Shown one piece after another: positions 26,701-35,977 of a stretch of 64,000 bases of DNA; position 1 is the first letter of the stretch, and each line of letters starts with the position of its first letter. The notes beneath the pieces were generated by a model. The model was not told where the DNA came from. It did not search any database and saw only the letters and a list, made by a program, of their open reading frames with translations. Source of the stretch: Flavobacteriaceae bacterium LYZ1037 (GTDB lineage: Bacteria > Bacteroidota > Bacteroidia > Flavobacteriales > Flavobacteriaceae); assembly GCA_003144015.1 (NCBI GenBank), contig QFWS01000003.1:124001-188000 (forward strand), read 5' to 3'. The translations under genes were made by a program, and so were the position numbers.

Positions 26701-28893
26701 ATGGAAGTACAACAATTTTATTACGATAACAAAGTCGTTAGGAATTTCCTTTATGCAACAATTTTATGGGGAGTTGTAGGAATGTTGGTAGGGTTACTAT
26801 TAGCATTTATGTTTTTATTCCCGAATTTAACCGATGGTATTTCTTGGTTAAGTTTTGGGCGATTAAGACCTTTACATACAAATGCTGTAATTTTCGCTTT
26901 TGTTGGAAATGCTATTTTCGCAGGTGTATATTACTCAACCCAACGCTTACTTAAAGCTAGAATGTATAGCGATGTATTAAGTAAAATAAATTTCTGGGGG
27001 TGGCAGTTAATTATTGTTGGCGCAGCAATAACTCTTCCTTTAGGTTTTTCTACATCTAAAGAATATGCAGAGTTAGAATGGCCGTTCGATATTGCTATTG
27101 CAGTTGTTTGGGTAGTATTTGGCGCCAATTTAATTGGAACCATGATTAGAAGGAGACAACGTCATCTTTATGTCGCTCTTTGGTTTTATTTAGCAACCTT
27201 TGTAACTGTTGCTGTTCTTCATATATTTAATAGTTTAGAAGTTCCTGTAAGTGCTTTTAAAAGTTATTCTGTTTATGCTGGAGTTCAAGATGCTTTAGTT
27301 CAATGGTGGTATGGACACAATGCCGTTGCGTTTTTCTTAACTACTCCTTTTTTAGGTCTAATGTATTATTTTGTGCCAAAAGCAGCTAATAGACCTGTAT
27401 ATTCTTATAGATTATCTATTATACATTTTTGGTCCTTAATCTTTATATACATTTGGGCAGGACCACACCATTTATTATATACTGCTTTACCAGAATGGGC
27501 TCAAAATTTAGGAGTTGCGTTCTCAATTATGTTATTAATGCCTTCTTGGGGAGGGATGATAAACGGGTTGTTAACGCTACGTGGTGCATGGGACAAAGTA
27601 CGTACTGATCCTGTTTTAAAATTCATGGTTGTAGCGATTACTGGTTATGGTATGGCAACCTTTGAAGGACCAATGTTATCTCTTAAAAATGTAAATGCTA
27701 TTGGCCATTATACAGATTGGATTATTGCACACGTACATGTTGGTGCTTTAGCTTGGAACGGCTTTTTAGCTTTCGGTATGATTTATTGGTTAATACCTAG
27801 ATTAGTTAAATCTAAATTATATTCAAACGCTTTAGCAAACTTCCATTTCTGGATTGGTACTTTAGGTATCATTATGTATGCTCTACCTCTATATGTTGCT
27901 GGTTTTACCCAAGCAAGTATGTGGAAACAGTTTAATCCAGATGGGACTTTAGTTTACGGGAACTTTTTAGAAACAGTTACCGAAATTATGCCAATGTATT
28001 GGATGAGAGCTATTGGGGGTACTCTGTATCTAACTGGGATGTTAGTCTTAGTTTATAACGTCATTCAAACTATAAGACATGGGGCTCAAGTTGTAGATGA
28101 ACTTGCTGAAGCACCTGCTTTACAAAACGTTTCTAAGAAACGTACAGCTGGCGAAGGATGGCACACATGGTTAGAACGTAAACCAATTAGATTAACTATT
28201 TATGCCACTATAGCGATCTTAATTGGGGGAATTGTACAGATTGTTCCAACCATTATGGTGAAATCTAATATTCCAACAATAACAAGTGTGAAACCTTACA
28301 CACCTTTAGAGTTAGAAGGACGTGACATATACATTCGTGAAGGTTGTGTTGGATGTCACTCACAAATGATTCGCCCCTTTAGAAGTGAAGTAGAACGTTA
28401 TGGAGAATATTCTAAAGCAGGAGAGTATGTTTACGACCATCCATTCCTTTGGGGTAGTAAACGTACAGGTCCAGATTTACACCGAATTGGTGGGAAGTAT
28501 TCAGATAACTGGCACTTAAACCACATGTACGATCCACAAAGCACATCTTCTGGCTCCATAATGCCAGCTTATCAATGGTTGGTAAGAGATGAATTGGATA
28601 AATCCAATACAGAAACCAAACTAAGAGCTATGGTATCACTAGGTGTTCCTTACACAGAAGAATATATTGCCAATGCACAACAACATATGCTAGAGCAAGG
28701 AACTCAAATTGAGAAAAACTTGTATTCCGATCCAGATTTTGCTGAAACTTACGAAGCAGACAAACAAGCTGGTGGCGAAGATTTTATTGAAATGCGCAAT
28801 CGTGAAATAGTAGCTATAATTGCTTACTTACAACGATTAGGCACAGATATTAAAGTACAAGATTTAGACGAATCAGCAACCACAATAAACTAA
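26701..28893 (+). CDS. ccoNO: cbb3 cytochrome oxidase, fused subunits I and II (CcoN-CcoO)
   Basis: A 730-residue fusion. The first about 480 residues form the polytopic haem-copper oxidase subunit CcoN, with histidine-bearing helices (GRLRPLHTNAVIFAF; WWYGHNAVAFFL for the copper ligands; GPHHLLYTALP; DWIIAHVHVGALAWNG). A linker and one span (about 500-520) lead to the CcoO monohaem cytochrome: GRDIYIREGCVGCHSQMIRP (haem motif near residue 549) and GSIMPAYQWL with the axial Met. CcoN reduces oxygen to water with high affinity; CcoO passes electrons. The N-O fusion is the usual Bacteroidota arrangement. CcoQ and CcoP follow directly. Confidence 0.96.
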   Translation: MEVQQFYYDNKVVRNFLYATILWGVVGMLVGLLLAFMFLFPNLTDGISWLSFGRLRPLHTNAVIFAFVGNAIFAGVYYSTQRLLKARMYSDVLSKINFWGWQLIIVGAAITLPLGFSTSKEYAELEWPFDIAIAVVWVVFGANLIGTMIRRRQRHLYVALWFYLATFVTVAVLHIFNSLEVPVSAFKSYSVYAGVQDALVQWWYGHNAVAFFLTTPFLGLMYYFVPKAANRPVYSYRLSIIHFWSLIFIYIWAGPHHLLYTALPEWAQNLGVAFSIMLLMPSWGGMINGLLTLRGAWDKVRTDPVLKFMVVAITGYGMATFEGPMLSLKNVNAIGHYTDWIIAHVHVGALAWNGFLAFGMIYWLIPRLVKSKLYSNALANFHFWIGTLGIIMYALPLYVAGFTQASMWKQFNPDGTLVYGNFLETVTEIMPMYWMRAIGGTLYLTGMLVLVYNVIQTIRHGAQVVDELAEAPALQNVSKKRTAGEGWHTWLERKPIRLTIYATIAILIGGIVQIVPTIMVKSNIPTITSVKPYTPLELEGRDIYIREGCVGCHSQMIRPFRSEVERYGEYSKAGEYVYDHPFLWGSKRTGPDLHRIGGKYSDNWHLNHMYDPQSTSSGSIMPAYQWLVRDELDKSNTETKLRAMVSLGVPYTEEYIANAQQHMLEQGTQIEKNLYSDPDFAETYEADKQAGGEDFIEMRNREIVAIIAYLQRLGTDIKVQDLDESATTIN

Positions 28894-28899
28894 TAAATC

Positions 28900-29085
28900 A
28901 TGTTAAAATTTGCAAAAAATTATATGGATAGTATAGAGGGAATCGAAATTTTCCCTATCATTTCCTTATTGATATTTTTCACTTTTTTTGTGGTATTGTT
29001 TTGGTGGGTTTTTACTGCCAAAAAGGAGTATATCGACGAAGTAAGTGACTTGCCACTAGATAACCAAAAAGACCAAATATTATGA
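28900..29085 (+). CDS. ccoQ: cbb3 oxidase small subunit CcoQ
   Basis: A 61-residue single-span protein. The hydrophobic stretch is at about residues 18-40 (FPIISLLIFFTFFVVLFWWV), followed by a charged tail. Size and position between ccoNO and ccoP identify it as CcoQ, which stabilises the oxidase complex. Its last codons overlap the ccoP start by 4 bases (ATGA), indicating translational coupling. Confidence 0.88.
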   Translation: MLKFAKNYMDSIEGIEIFPIISLLIFFTFFVVLFWWVFTAKKEYIDEVSDLPLDNQKDQIL

Positions 29086-29957
29086 GACATTTAATCCCTT
29101 CATGGGTAAGAGTACCCGTTATATTTTTTATTGTTTTTTCATTAGTAGAATATTTTACTAATTCAGGTAAAATGCCTGCGTTTGTAGAGTATCCCATGGT
29201 GCTACTGTTTTTGGTTTTTATTCTTTTGTTAATAATTGCTATAGAGGCCATTGTTAGTTCTATAGAGAATATTCTTTATCAGAGTTTAGACAAGGAAGCC
29301 AAGGCTAGATATGATGCTAAAAAGCAACAGCCTTCTAAATTAGGTGTTTGGTTAGAAACAGTATATAAAAAATCTTTAGGCCAAAAACCAATTAAAGAAG
29401 AACATGAAATTGTATTAGATCATAATTACGATGGTATTAAAGAATTAGATAACGATCTTCCGCCTTGGTGGTTGTATGGCTTCTATGCTTCAATCATATT
29501 TGCTGTAATTTATTTAGTGAAGTTTGAAGTTTTTGAAAGTTATGATCAATATGATGAGCTTGAAACCGAGTATGCTGAAGCTAAATTAGCCATAGAAGAA
29601 TATAAGAAAACAGCCAAGGATTTAGTAGATTTTAATACAGTAGAGCTTTTAACAAGTGCATCCGATTTAAGTAATGGAAAATCAATATACGAAGCCAATT
29701 GTGTGGCATGTCACCAAGCAGATGGAGGAGGTGGTATTGGACCAAACCTAACTGATGAATATTGGATTTTAGGTGGAGGTATTAAAAACGTCTTTAAAAC
29801 AGTCTCTGAGGGTGGTAGAAACGGCAAAGGAATGATTGCCTGGAAACAAAGTTTAAAACCATCAGAAATTGCTCAAGTATCCAGTTATATCCTACAGTTT
29901 TCAGGTACAACACCTGCAAAACCTAAAGAAGCAGAAGGAGAAATTTGGACAGAATAA
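29082..29957 (+). CDS. ccoP: cbb3 oxidase cytochrome c subunit CcoP, single-haem form
   Basis: A 291-residue membrane cytochrome. Two hydrophobic segments are visible (about residues 7-60, and 128-150 with PPWWLYGFYASIIFAVIYLV), the second carrying the CcoP N-terminal family signature. A cytochrome c domain follows, with the haem motif CVACH at residues 207-211 and GMIAWKQ for the axial Met. Classical proteobacterial CcoP has two CXXCH motifs; only one is present here. The extra N-terminal membrane helices are typical of Bacteroidota versions. It feeds electrons to CcoO/CcoN. ccoG begins 81 bases later behind a 12-bp inverted repeat. Confidence 0.93.
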   Translation: MRHLIPSWVRVPVIFFIVFSLVEYFTNSGKMPAFVEYPMVLLFLVFILLLIIAIEAIVSSIENILYQSLDKEAKARYDAKKQQPSKLGVWLETVYKKSLGQKPIKEEHEIVLDHNYDGIKELDNDLPPWWLYGFYASIIFAVIYLVKFEVFESYDQYDELETEYAEAKLAIEEYKKTAKDLVDFNTVELLTSASDLSNGKSIYEANCVACHQADGGGGIGPNLTDEYWILGGGIKNVFKTVSEGGRNGKGMIAWKQSLKPSEIAQVSSYILQFSGTTPAKPKEAEGEIWTE

Positions 29958-29977
29958 ATAACAAAATCAATAGATTT

Positions 29978-30019
29978 AAGAATTAAGACCACATCTTCCA
30001 ACCAAATGTCTTAATTCTT
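29978..30019 (+). promoter_or_regulatory. Long hairpin between ccoP and ccoG
   Basis: AAGAATTAAGAC (29978-29989) is perfectly inverted as GTCTTAATTCTT (30008-30019), with an 18-base loop. No T run follows, so it is not a standard terminator. In mRNA it would be a 12-bp stem that could protect the ccoNOQP 3' end or reduce read-through to ccoGH. The function is inferred. Confidence 0.6.
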
Positions 30020-30038
30020 AACTCTTTAATTTAAAGTC

Positions 30039-31463
30039 ATGGAAGTTCCAGAAAACGAATCATTTAGAGACACCATAGGCACATTAACTGAAGATGGAAA
30101 ACGTGCTTGGGTATATCCTAAAAAACCAAGTGGAAGATTTTATGAATATCGTAAAATAGTTAGCTACATTCTATTATTATTTTTATTTGCTGCTCCATTT
30201 ATTAAAATTAATGGAAACCAGTTTTTATTATTTAATATTTTAGAACGACGCTTTAACATTTTTGGACTCCCTTTTTGGCCACAAGACTTCCATCTCTTTG
30301 TAATTTCCATGATTATAGGAGTTATATTTATAGCTCTTTTTACCGTTAGTTTTGGTAGAATCTTCTGTGGATGGATTTGTCCTCAAACCATCTTCATGGA
30401 AATGGTTTTCCGAAGAATTGAATATTGGATTGATGGAGACAGAAACAAACAACGCAGGTTAGACAACCAACCATGGAATGCAGAAAAAATTAGAAAACGC
30501 AGCTTAAAGTGGTTTATTTTTGTAATTATTTCGTTTCTAATAGCCAATGTATTTTTAGCATACCTCATTGGAAGTGATAAACTTTTACAATATATCGTTG
30601 AAGGTCCTCTAGAACATACAGGAACCTTATTTCCTCTTATTATTTTCACAGCTGTATTCTATTTTGTTTTTGCATGGTTTAGAGAACAAGTTTGTATTAT
30701 TGCTTGTCCTTACGGTAGATTGCAAGGAGTGCTTTTAGATGATAAGTCCATAATTGTAGCCTACGATCATAAAAGAGGTGAAGGCGAGAATGGAAGAAAG
30801 AAATTTAGAAAAGGAGAAGACAGAGAAGCTTTAGGACATGGAGATTGCATAGATTGTTTACAATGTGTACATGTATGCCCTACCGGAATTGATATAAGAA
30901 ATGGTACGCAATTAGAGTGTGTAAACTGTACTGCTTGTATAGACGAATGCGACCATATTATGGAAAGTATTAATCTACCCAAGGGCTTAATTAGATATGC
31001 TAGTGAGGACGAAATTGAAAAGAAGGAGACGTTTAAAGTTACTGCAAGAATGAAAGGCTATATAGCTGTTCTTGTAATTTTAACAGGAGTCCTTTTTGGA
31101 ATGATGTCTTTAAGGAACGATGTAGAAGCACGTGTATTAAGATTACCAGGACAACTTTATGAACATAAAGAAGGCGACATTATTAGTAACGTTTTTACAT
31201 ATAAACTTATTAATAAAACCACCAAAAACATTGAAAACATTCACTTTAAACTAAGAAAATATAAGGGTGAAATAATATTAGTTTCAAACTCTAATACATT
31301 TGTAGTTCCAGAACAGGGCATGGCAGAAGGCACTTTGTTTATTGAAATTGAAAAGAAAAATTTAGAAGGAGATAAAAACAAACTTATGATTGAGGTCTAT
31401 AGTGGAGATGACTTAATTGAAACGACAACTGTAAACTTTTTGGCTCCTAGAAGTTATCATTAA
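30039..31463 (+). CDS. ccoG: cbb3 oxidase accessory iron-sulfur membrane protein CcoG (FixG/RdxA)
   Basis: A 474-residue membrane protein with about five spans and a polyferredoxin-like core. The N-terminal part shows the family pattern KRAWVYPKKPSGRFYEYRK and FGRIFCGWICPQTIFMEMVF. Two ferredoxin-type clusters follow: CIDCLQCVHVCP and CVNCTACIDECD (about residues 270-306). The C-terminal 110 residues form an Ig-like periplasmic domain. CcoG reduces Cu(II) to Cu(I) for insertion into cbb3 oxidase. It is followed by ccoH and a TauE/SafE-like gene, completing a CcoGHI-S accessory set split around the structural genes. Confidence 0.94.
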   Translation: MEVPENESFRDTIGTLTEDGKRAWVYPKKPSGRFYEYRKIVSYILLLFLFAAPFIKINGNQFLLFNILERRFNIFGLPFWPQDFHLFVISMIIGVIFIALFTVSFGRIFCGWICPQTIFMEMVFRRIEYWIDGDRNKQRRLDNQPWNAEKIRKRSLKWFIFVIISFLIANVFLAYLIGSDKLLQYIVEGPLEHTGTLFPLIIFTAVFYFVFAWFREQVCIIACPYGRLQGVLLDDKSIIVAYDHKRGEGENGRKKFRKGEDREALGHGDCIDCLQCVHVCPTGIDIRNGTQLECVNCTACIDECDHIMESINLPKGLIRYASEDEIEKKETFKVTARMKGYIAVLVILTGVLFGMMSLRNDVEARVLRLPGQLYEHKEGDIISNVFTYKLINKTTKNIENIHFKLRKYKGEIILVSNSNTFVVPEQGMAEGTLFIEIEKKNLEGDKNKLMIEVYSGDDLIETTTVNFLAPRSYH

Positions 31464-31518
31464 ATTTAAAACAATAAGTATTAACTAAAAGAGATTCTTG
31501 CTTTGCAGGAAGTTAGAT

Positions 31519-31965
31519 ATGAAAATAAATTGGGGAACAGGTATCGTTATTGCTTTTATATGCTTTATAAGCTTTATTATGTATTTTGTTATAAATATGA
31601 ATACCAATAGTAAATACGATCATGATTTGGTTGTAGAAGAATACTATCAAGCAGAATTAGGCTTTCAGGATGAAATAAACAAAGAAGAACATGCAAAAAC
31701 ATTATCTGTAAACATTAGTTATAAAAATAGCGATGAAGGTTTATTAATCATTTTTCCTGAAAACTTAGAAACTCAAGAAATTACAGGAATGGTATCTTTA
31801 TATAGAACTTCTAATAAAAAACTTGATTTCGAACTACCTATTACTATTTCCAATAACACCATGCTTATTCCAAACAATAAACTGTTAAAAGGTAGATGGA
31901 ATTTAAAAGTAGATTGGAAATATCAAGATAATGCTTATTTATTCAAAAGAGAAATCATGTTTTAA
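31519..31965 (+). CDS. ccoH: cbb3 oxidase assembly protein CcoH (FixH-like)
   Basis: A 148-residue protein with one N-terminal membrane span (about residues 6-28, TGIVIAFICFISFIMYFVIN) and a periplasmic beta-rich domain. It carries the FixH/CcoH family features YDHDLVVEEYYQAELGFQDE and LKGRWNLKVDWKYQ. The ATG at 31519 is preferred; the frame could start 21 bases earlier at a TTG, but that only adds seven non-conserved residues. CcoH interacts with the oxidase during assembly. It is encoded 55 bases after ccoG and 44 bases before the TauE/SafE-like gene. Confidence 0.9.
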   Translation: MKINWGTGIVIAFICFISFIMYFVINMNTNSKYDHDLVVEEYYQAELGFQDEINKEEHAKTLSVNISYKNSDEGLLIIFPENLETQEITGMVSLYRTSNKKLDFELPITISNNTMLIPNNKLLKGRWNLKVDWKYQDNAYLFKREIMF

Positions 31966-32009
31966 GCATATTTAAAAACTACAATTCTCAAATTTATAAT
32001 ACTAAGTTT

Positions 32010-32711
32010 ATGCTTTGGTCTGCACTTTTATTAGGTTTATTGGGTAGTTTCCACTGTGTTGGCATGTGTGGTCCTATTGCCTTTATGTTGCCTGTAGACA
32101 GAAGTCATTCTTTAAGAAAAGTAGTTCAAATTTTCACTTATCATTTTGGAAGATTATTAGCATATAGCCTTATTGGATTAGTATTTGGTCTCGTTGGGAA
32201 AGGATTATACCTTTTTGGCATTCAGCAGCAACTTTCCATTGCTATTGGTGTTTTAATGATTGTAGTTGTATTAATTCCTACAAGAATCTTTAACAAATAT
32301 AATTTCTCGAAACCTATTTATAAATTGATTTCTAAAGTAAAATCTGCACTAGGACAGGCAATGAAAAAAAAATCGGCAGATACTTTTTTAACTATTGGGT
32401 TTCTTAATGGCTTTCTTCCTTGTGGTTTAGTTTATATGGCTGTATTTGGATCTCTGGCTTCAGCAAGCGCTCTACAAGGCAGTTTATATATGTTTCTATT
32501 TGGCTTAGGAACCATTCCATTAATGACCTCGGCTATTTATTTAGGTAAATTTTTAAATGCAACCATCAAACAACGTATCCAGAAAGCTATTCCTGTTTTT
32601 GTAGTAATTATTGGTTTGCTTTTTATTATTCGTGGTTTGGGTTTAGGTATTCCTTACCTCTCTCCTGCTCCAGTTGTTGAAATGGTTAAAGGCGACATGG
32701 ATTGCGAATAA
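32010..32711 (+). CDS. Sulfite exporter TauE/SafE-like membrane protein of the cco cluster
   Basis: A 233-residue protein with about six membrane spans. The first span holds the conserved GSFHCVGMCGP, and a later span holds GFLNGFLPCGLVYMA, each with Cys residues that could bind a metal. This subfamily is found beside ccoGH genes in many bacteria and has been linked to copper or cytochrome maturation. Despite the TauE/SafE label, sulfite export is unlikely here. It is the last gene on the plus strand of the cco cluster. The 233-base convergent gap after it shows only a weak ACAG/CTGT hairpin with eight T near 32786. Confidence 0.82.
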   Translation: MLWSALLLGLLGSFHCVGMCGPIAFMLPVDRSHSLRKVVQIFTYHFGRLLAYSLIGLVFGLVGKGLYLFGIQQQLSIAIGVLMIVVVLIPTRIFNKYNFSKPIYKLISKVKSALGQAMKKKSADTFLTIGFLNGFLPCGLVYMAVFGSLASASALQGSLYMFLFGLGTIPLMTSAIYLGKFLNATIKQRIQKAIPVFVVIIGLLFIIRGLGLGIPYLSPAPVVEMVKGDMDCE

Positions 32712-32944
32712 GCCCCTTACTTATTGAAACAATCTTTTGCTATTGCCAAAATAAGCTTGATTTTAACTCAGCTCTTTGTTTTATACAGTGCTGTTTTTTT
32801 TCTCCCAAGCGTTATGTTAAATTAGAATTCCAAAAACCCATAAAGAAATATTTTTGAACTCATCATATCTTAACAGTCTTTCAGCTTCTCTTGATTTTGA
32901 TTATCTAGATAACAACTGCTTTTTATTTACACATCTTAATCACA

Positions 32945-34945
32945 TTAGTTAATTACAAAAGATGCATTGATATAAAAATTACGCCCTTGTTGTGAAATAT
33001 TATTCCAATCTGCATAGGTTGAATAATTCGTGTCCAAGATATTTTCAATCCCATATTTTAAAACCAATTTGTTTTCTTTTAAATAGAATATATTCCCTAG
33101 ATTCAGATTTAAAATAGCAAACGAAGCTGTTTCATTTTCACCATAAAAATTGCTGTAATTTGTTTGATTTCCGTTTCCGCTTAATTGCAAAGCTGCGTTA
33201 AATAAATTTCTGGAATAATTAATTTCAGCTAGATAAGAAAATGGTTTTATAAATGGTAAATACTCGTCATTACTTCCTTTTCCATAATTATAACCAATGG
33301 TTCCATTTACAGAAAACGCATCAGATAATTTATATTCAGAATTTAAATACACATCAAAAATTTTAGCGTTAGACAAGCTGTTATAGATTTTAACTCCATT
33401 TGCTCCAATTGTCATTGCACTTAAATCTGAATCAATGTCTCCAATAATATAATCCATGAGATAAAAGTAAGATGTTTCTAAACCTATTTTAAATCTGTTT
33501 AAATAAAAATTTGTAGTAGCGTTGACCTCTAAAGCTTTTTCGTTCTCTAAATTTGGATTTCCTATATAATCGAAATTATCGAAACTATTGTATAAGAAAA
33601 ACCCATAACCTTCACTAACAGAAGGTGCTCTCTCTCCATAGCCAACACCAAAAGTAGCATCGTAATTATCTTTTTTAATTTGATAATCTGTTGAAAAGCT
33701 CATTAAAAAACGTGTTTTAGAATCGGTTAAATCTGGATAAAAAATCTGTAAGCTTTCTAAACCAACTTCTTCGGCAATGGTATTATTATGGTATCCAAAT
33801 CTAGCCGAAGCTGAAATAGTTTTATCTTCAGATAAAGCAAATGCATCTTTTACATAAATTCCGGTATACAACGTTCTAATATCTGGCCATGTGTACATAA
33901 ACATAGCTGGCTGATTGGAATCGTTTGGATACATGGTCATTTCGGCTAAAGAACGATTGTAAAACCCATTTAAATTAACCAACAGACTATGTTTGTTTTC
34001 CTTTAAGGTTGCTTTGGTGTAAAAACCATAGGTATCGCTCCAACCTGGCATATCCATTCTTATAGGCACATCTGGACGTTTAGAATCGTCCATAATATGT
34101 GTAATGGTATTGAAATACAATTTAGATTCCCAGGATTTAATTCTAGTTGAATCGTTTATATAGGTATGTGTTAGAGACGTTATTAAGGCTTCTGCTAAGG
34201 ACACGTCCATTGGTAAGGCAGGATAACCAACATCTGTAGCTTTATCGTAAATGATATTGGCATCTAATACATGGTTTTCTGATAATTTATAGCCTCCTTG
34301 TAATGACAGGTTATACTTTTGAAATTGAGAATAAAGAACTTCATTATGTCCTCCAGCATCATAATTATCAGATTTTCTAAAAATACCATCGGCATTAATA
34401 TAGAATTTATTACCTGTATATTCTAAGTCTAAACCAGCAGACCTATAGTTTCCATTAGTTTCATAACCTAAATCGACACTTGTTTTTAAACCTGTACCAT
34501 AAAACTTAGAACTAGGCATTTTTAAATCGATTCCTCCACCAACACAATGGCCATTTTCTGTTCCTTCCTGTCCAGAATCGACACTAACTTTATCTAGATT
34601 AGAGACATCGACATAAGATGTAATTGGATCCATGGTATCTGTACATGCTCCAAAGATTTGCATCCCATCGATGGTTACAACTAATCTTTGACTAGCCATA
34701 TTATTCATGGTAGGTTCCCATGCATAATTCCCCCTTTTAATCATGGTTATTCTATTAGATTTCTCTAAATAATCGTCAATACTGGATAATGTTTTTTCCT
34801 GACGGTAATTGCTTAGTTTTCTTTGACCAATTAAGATAACTTCTTCTAATTTGGTAGTGTCATTCTCTTTGATATATGGATCTTCCTGTGCATAAACTAA
34901 CGCACCAAAAAGAAAGCAAACACACAATAAGGTGAGCTTTTTCAT
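32945..34945 (-). CDS. TonB-dependent receptor of the OprC/NosA copper type
   Basis: A 666-residue outer-membrane receptor with a signal peptide (MKKLTLLCVCFLFGALVYAQ), a plug domain (to about residue 150) and a beta-barrel ending in aromatic strands (FYINASFVIN). The plug carries GMQIFGACTDTMDP (C101 and M105). CxxxM in this context is the copper-binding motif described for Pseudomonas OprC, whose relative NosA supports N2O reductase. The second half of the OprC site, HxM, seems replaced by MTM (33932-33940). I chose the Met at 34945 because an earlier ATG would put nine polar residues before the signal peptide. It is the third gene of an Fnr-boxed copper operon. Confidence 0.85.
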   Translation of the reverse strand: MKKLTLLCVCFLFGALVYAQEDPYIKENDTTKLEEVILIGQRKLSNYRQEKTLSSIDDYLEKSNRITMIKRGNYAWEPTMNNMASQRLVVTIDGMQIFGACTDTMDPITSYVDVSNLDKVSVDSGQEGTENGHCVGGGIDLKMPSSKFYGTGLKTSVDLGYETNGNYRSAGLDLEYTGNKFYINADGIFRKSDNYDAGGHNEVLYSQFQKYNLSLQGGYKLSENHVLDANIIYDKATDVGYPALPMDVSLAEALITSLTHTYINDSTRIKSWESKLYFNTITHIMDDSKRPDVPIRMDMPGWSDTYGFYTKATLKENKHSLLVNLNGFYNRSLAEMTMYPNDSNQPAMFMYTWPDIRTLYTGIYVKDAFALSEDKTISASARFGYHNNTIAEEVGLESLQIFYPDLTDSKTRFLMSFSTDYQIKKDNYDATFGVGYGERAPSVSEGYGFFLYNSFDNFDYIGNPNLENEKALEVNATTNFYLNRFKIGLETSYFYLMDYIIGDIDSDLSAMTIGANGVKIYNSLSNAKIFDVYLNSEYKLSDAFSVNGTIGYNYGKGSNDEYLPFIKPFSYLAEINYSRNLFNAALQLSGNGNQTNYSNFYGENETASFAILNLNLGNIFYLKENKLVLKYGIENILDTNYSTYADWNNISQQGRNFYINASFVIN

Positions 34946-35018
34946 AATTTTTAGTGATTTAAGCAGACACATTGAGACATCTCAATGTGTCTGCTTTGTT
35001 TAAATGAATTGTCACTTA

Positions 35019-35873
35019 TTAAAATTCCAATTCTAAATAAAGACTACTTTGGGAATTATCTTCAGTTACTTCTTCCCCTTTCAGAACTGTATTTAATGGG
35101 TCCATAAGTTTTAGGTTAAGTACCCAATAGCCTGTCATGGTTAAAGACAAGTCTCCTTGATACGTACCTTCAACAGGTTTATAGGTTAAATCTGTATTGT
35201 TTGGCGAACCATGATTCCCCATTCCTGGCATTCTTGGATCTAGGGTTATAGTATAGTCTTCTACAATTGGAAAAGACATCATGCTTTCCATTTTATACAA
35301 TCCAACTTTCATATTATTAATCGCAATTTTAGGGTCTTTAGGATCTATTAATGCTAAGACGTAATTTGAACCATCGCTTCCCATAAAGCTAGTTACATTC
35401 TGGTTATCGTTTTGCAAAACAGTAATGGTATCCATAACAGAATAATCTACATCATTTATGGAATAGTTAAAAGTTAAAGACCAACCAGAGCCATCCATAC
35501 CTGTCATTTGGTAAATAATATATCCTTGATAAACAGTGTCTTTTCCTGGTGCTTTTGTAATGTCAGAATAAGGACTAGAATGTTGCATAGTTGGCATTTG
35601 CATCATTGGCATCCAACTAATTGAATAGTCTTCAAAATATGTGTCGTTAGTATGATCTTTTATTCTTAAGCTTACTTCGTTATAACCAGTTATAAAATAA
35701 CCTGATTCGCTATATAACTCTATGGTATGTGAGTTATTTATAATTTCTTTGATTTTTGTTAATCCCTCCACTTCACTTATTTCTTGAGGGGAATCGTTAG
35801 TATCATCGTCTGTAGAACAAGCAGTAGTGAATAAGGCCATAAATAGAATTAGCACTATATATTTTAGTTTCAT
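35019..35873 (-). CDS. Methionine-rich lipoprotein, probable copper binder
   Basis: A 284-residue lipoprotein (start MKLKYIVLILFMALFTTAC, lipobox Cys at 19). Two clusters rich in Met and His stand out: WMPMMQMPTMQHSSP and RMPGMGNHGSPNN. They resemble the Cu(I)-binding motifs of FixH/YtkA-like and other periplasmic copper proteins. The mature part otherwise looks like two related beta-sandwich halves (SYNEVSLRIKD-like and GLYKMESMMSFP segments). It lies between a Cys-rich small protein and the OprC-like receptor, so it probably hands copper on after uptake. The longer frame from 35909 adds residues that do not fit a signal peptide. No enzymatic activity is suggested. Confidence 0.78.
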   Translation of the reverse strand: MKLKYIVLILFMALFTTACSTDDDTNDSPQEISEVEGLTKIKEIINNSHTIELYSESGYFITGYNEVSLRIKDHTNDTYFEDYSISWMPMMQMPTMQHSSPYSDITKAPGKDTVYQGYIIYQMTGMDGSGWSLTFNYSINDVDYSVMDTITVLQNDNQNVTSFMGSDGSNYVLALIDPKDPKIAINNMKVGLYKMESMMSFPIVEDYTITLDPRMPGMGNHGSPNNTDLTYKPVEGTYQGDLSLTMTGYWVLNLKLMDPLNTVLKGEEVTEDNSQSSLYLELEF

Positions 35874-35977
35874 TTTTCGTGTTTTTAGTTTAAAAATTTT
35901 ATGTAGCATGTTAGTCTCGCCTATACAAATAAGCCAGAAACTACTTAAACTCTTAGAGTTTATGTGATAATAAATAA

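Noticed and set aside
32712-32944. Possible small gene or RNA in the convergent gap
   Set aside because: No frame with family resemblance and no strong fold was visible, only a weak hairpin with a T run near 32786.
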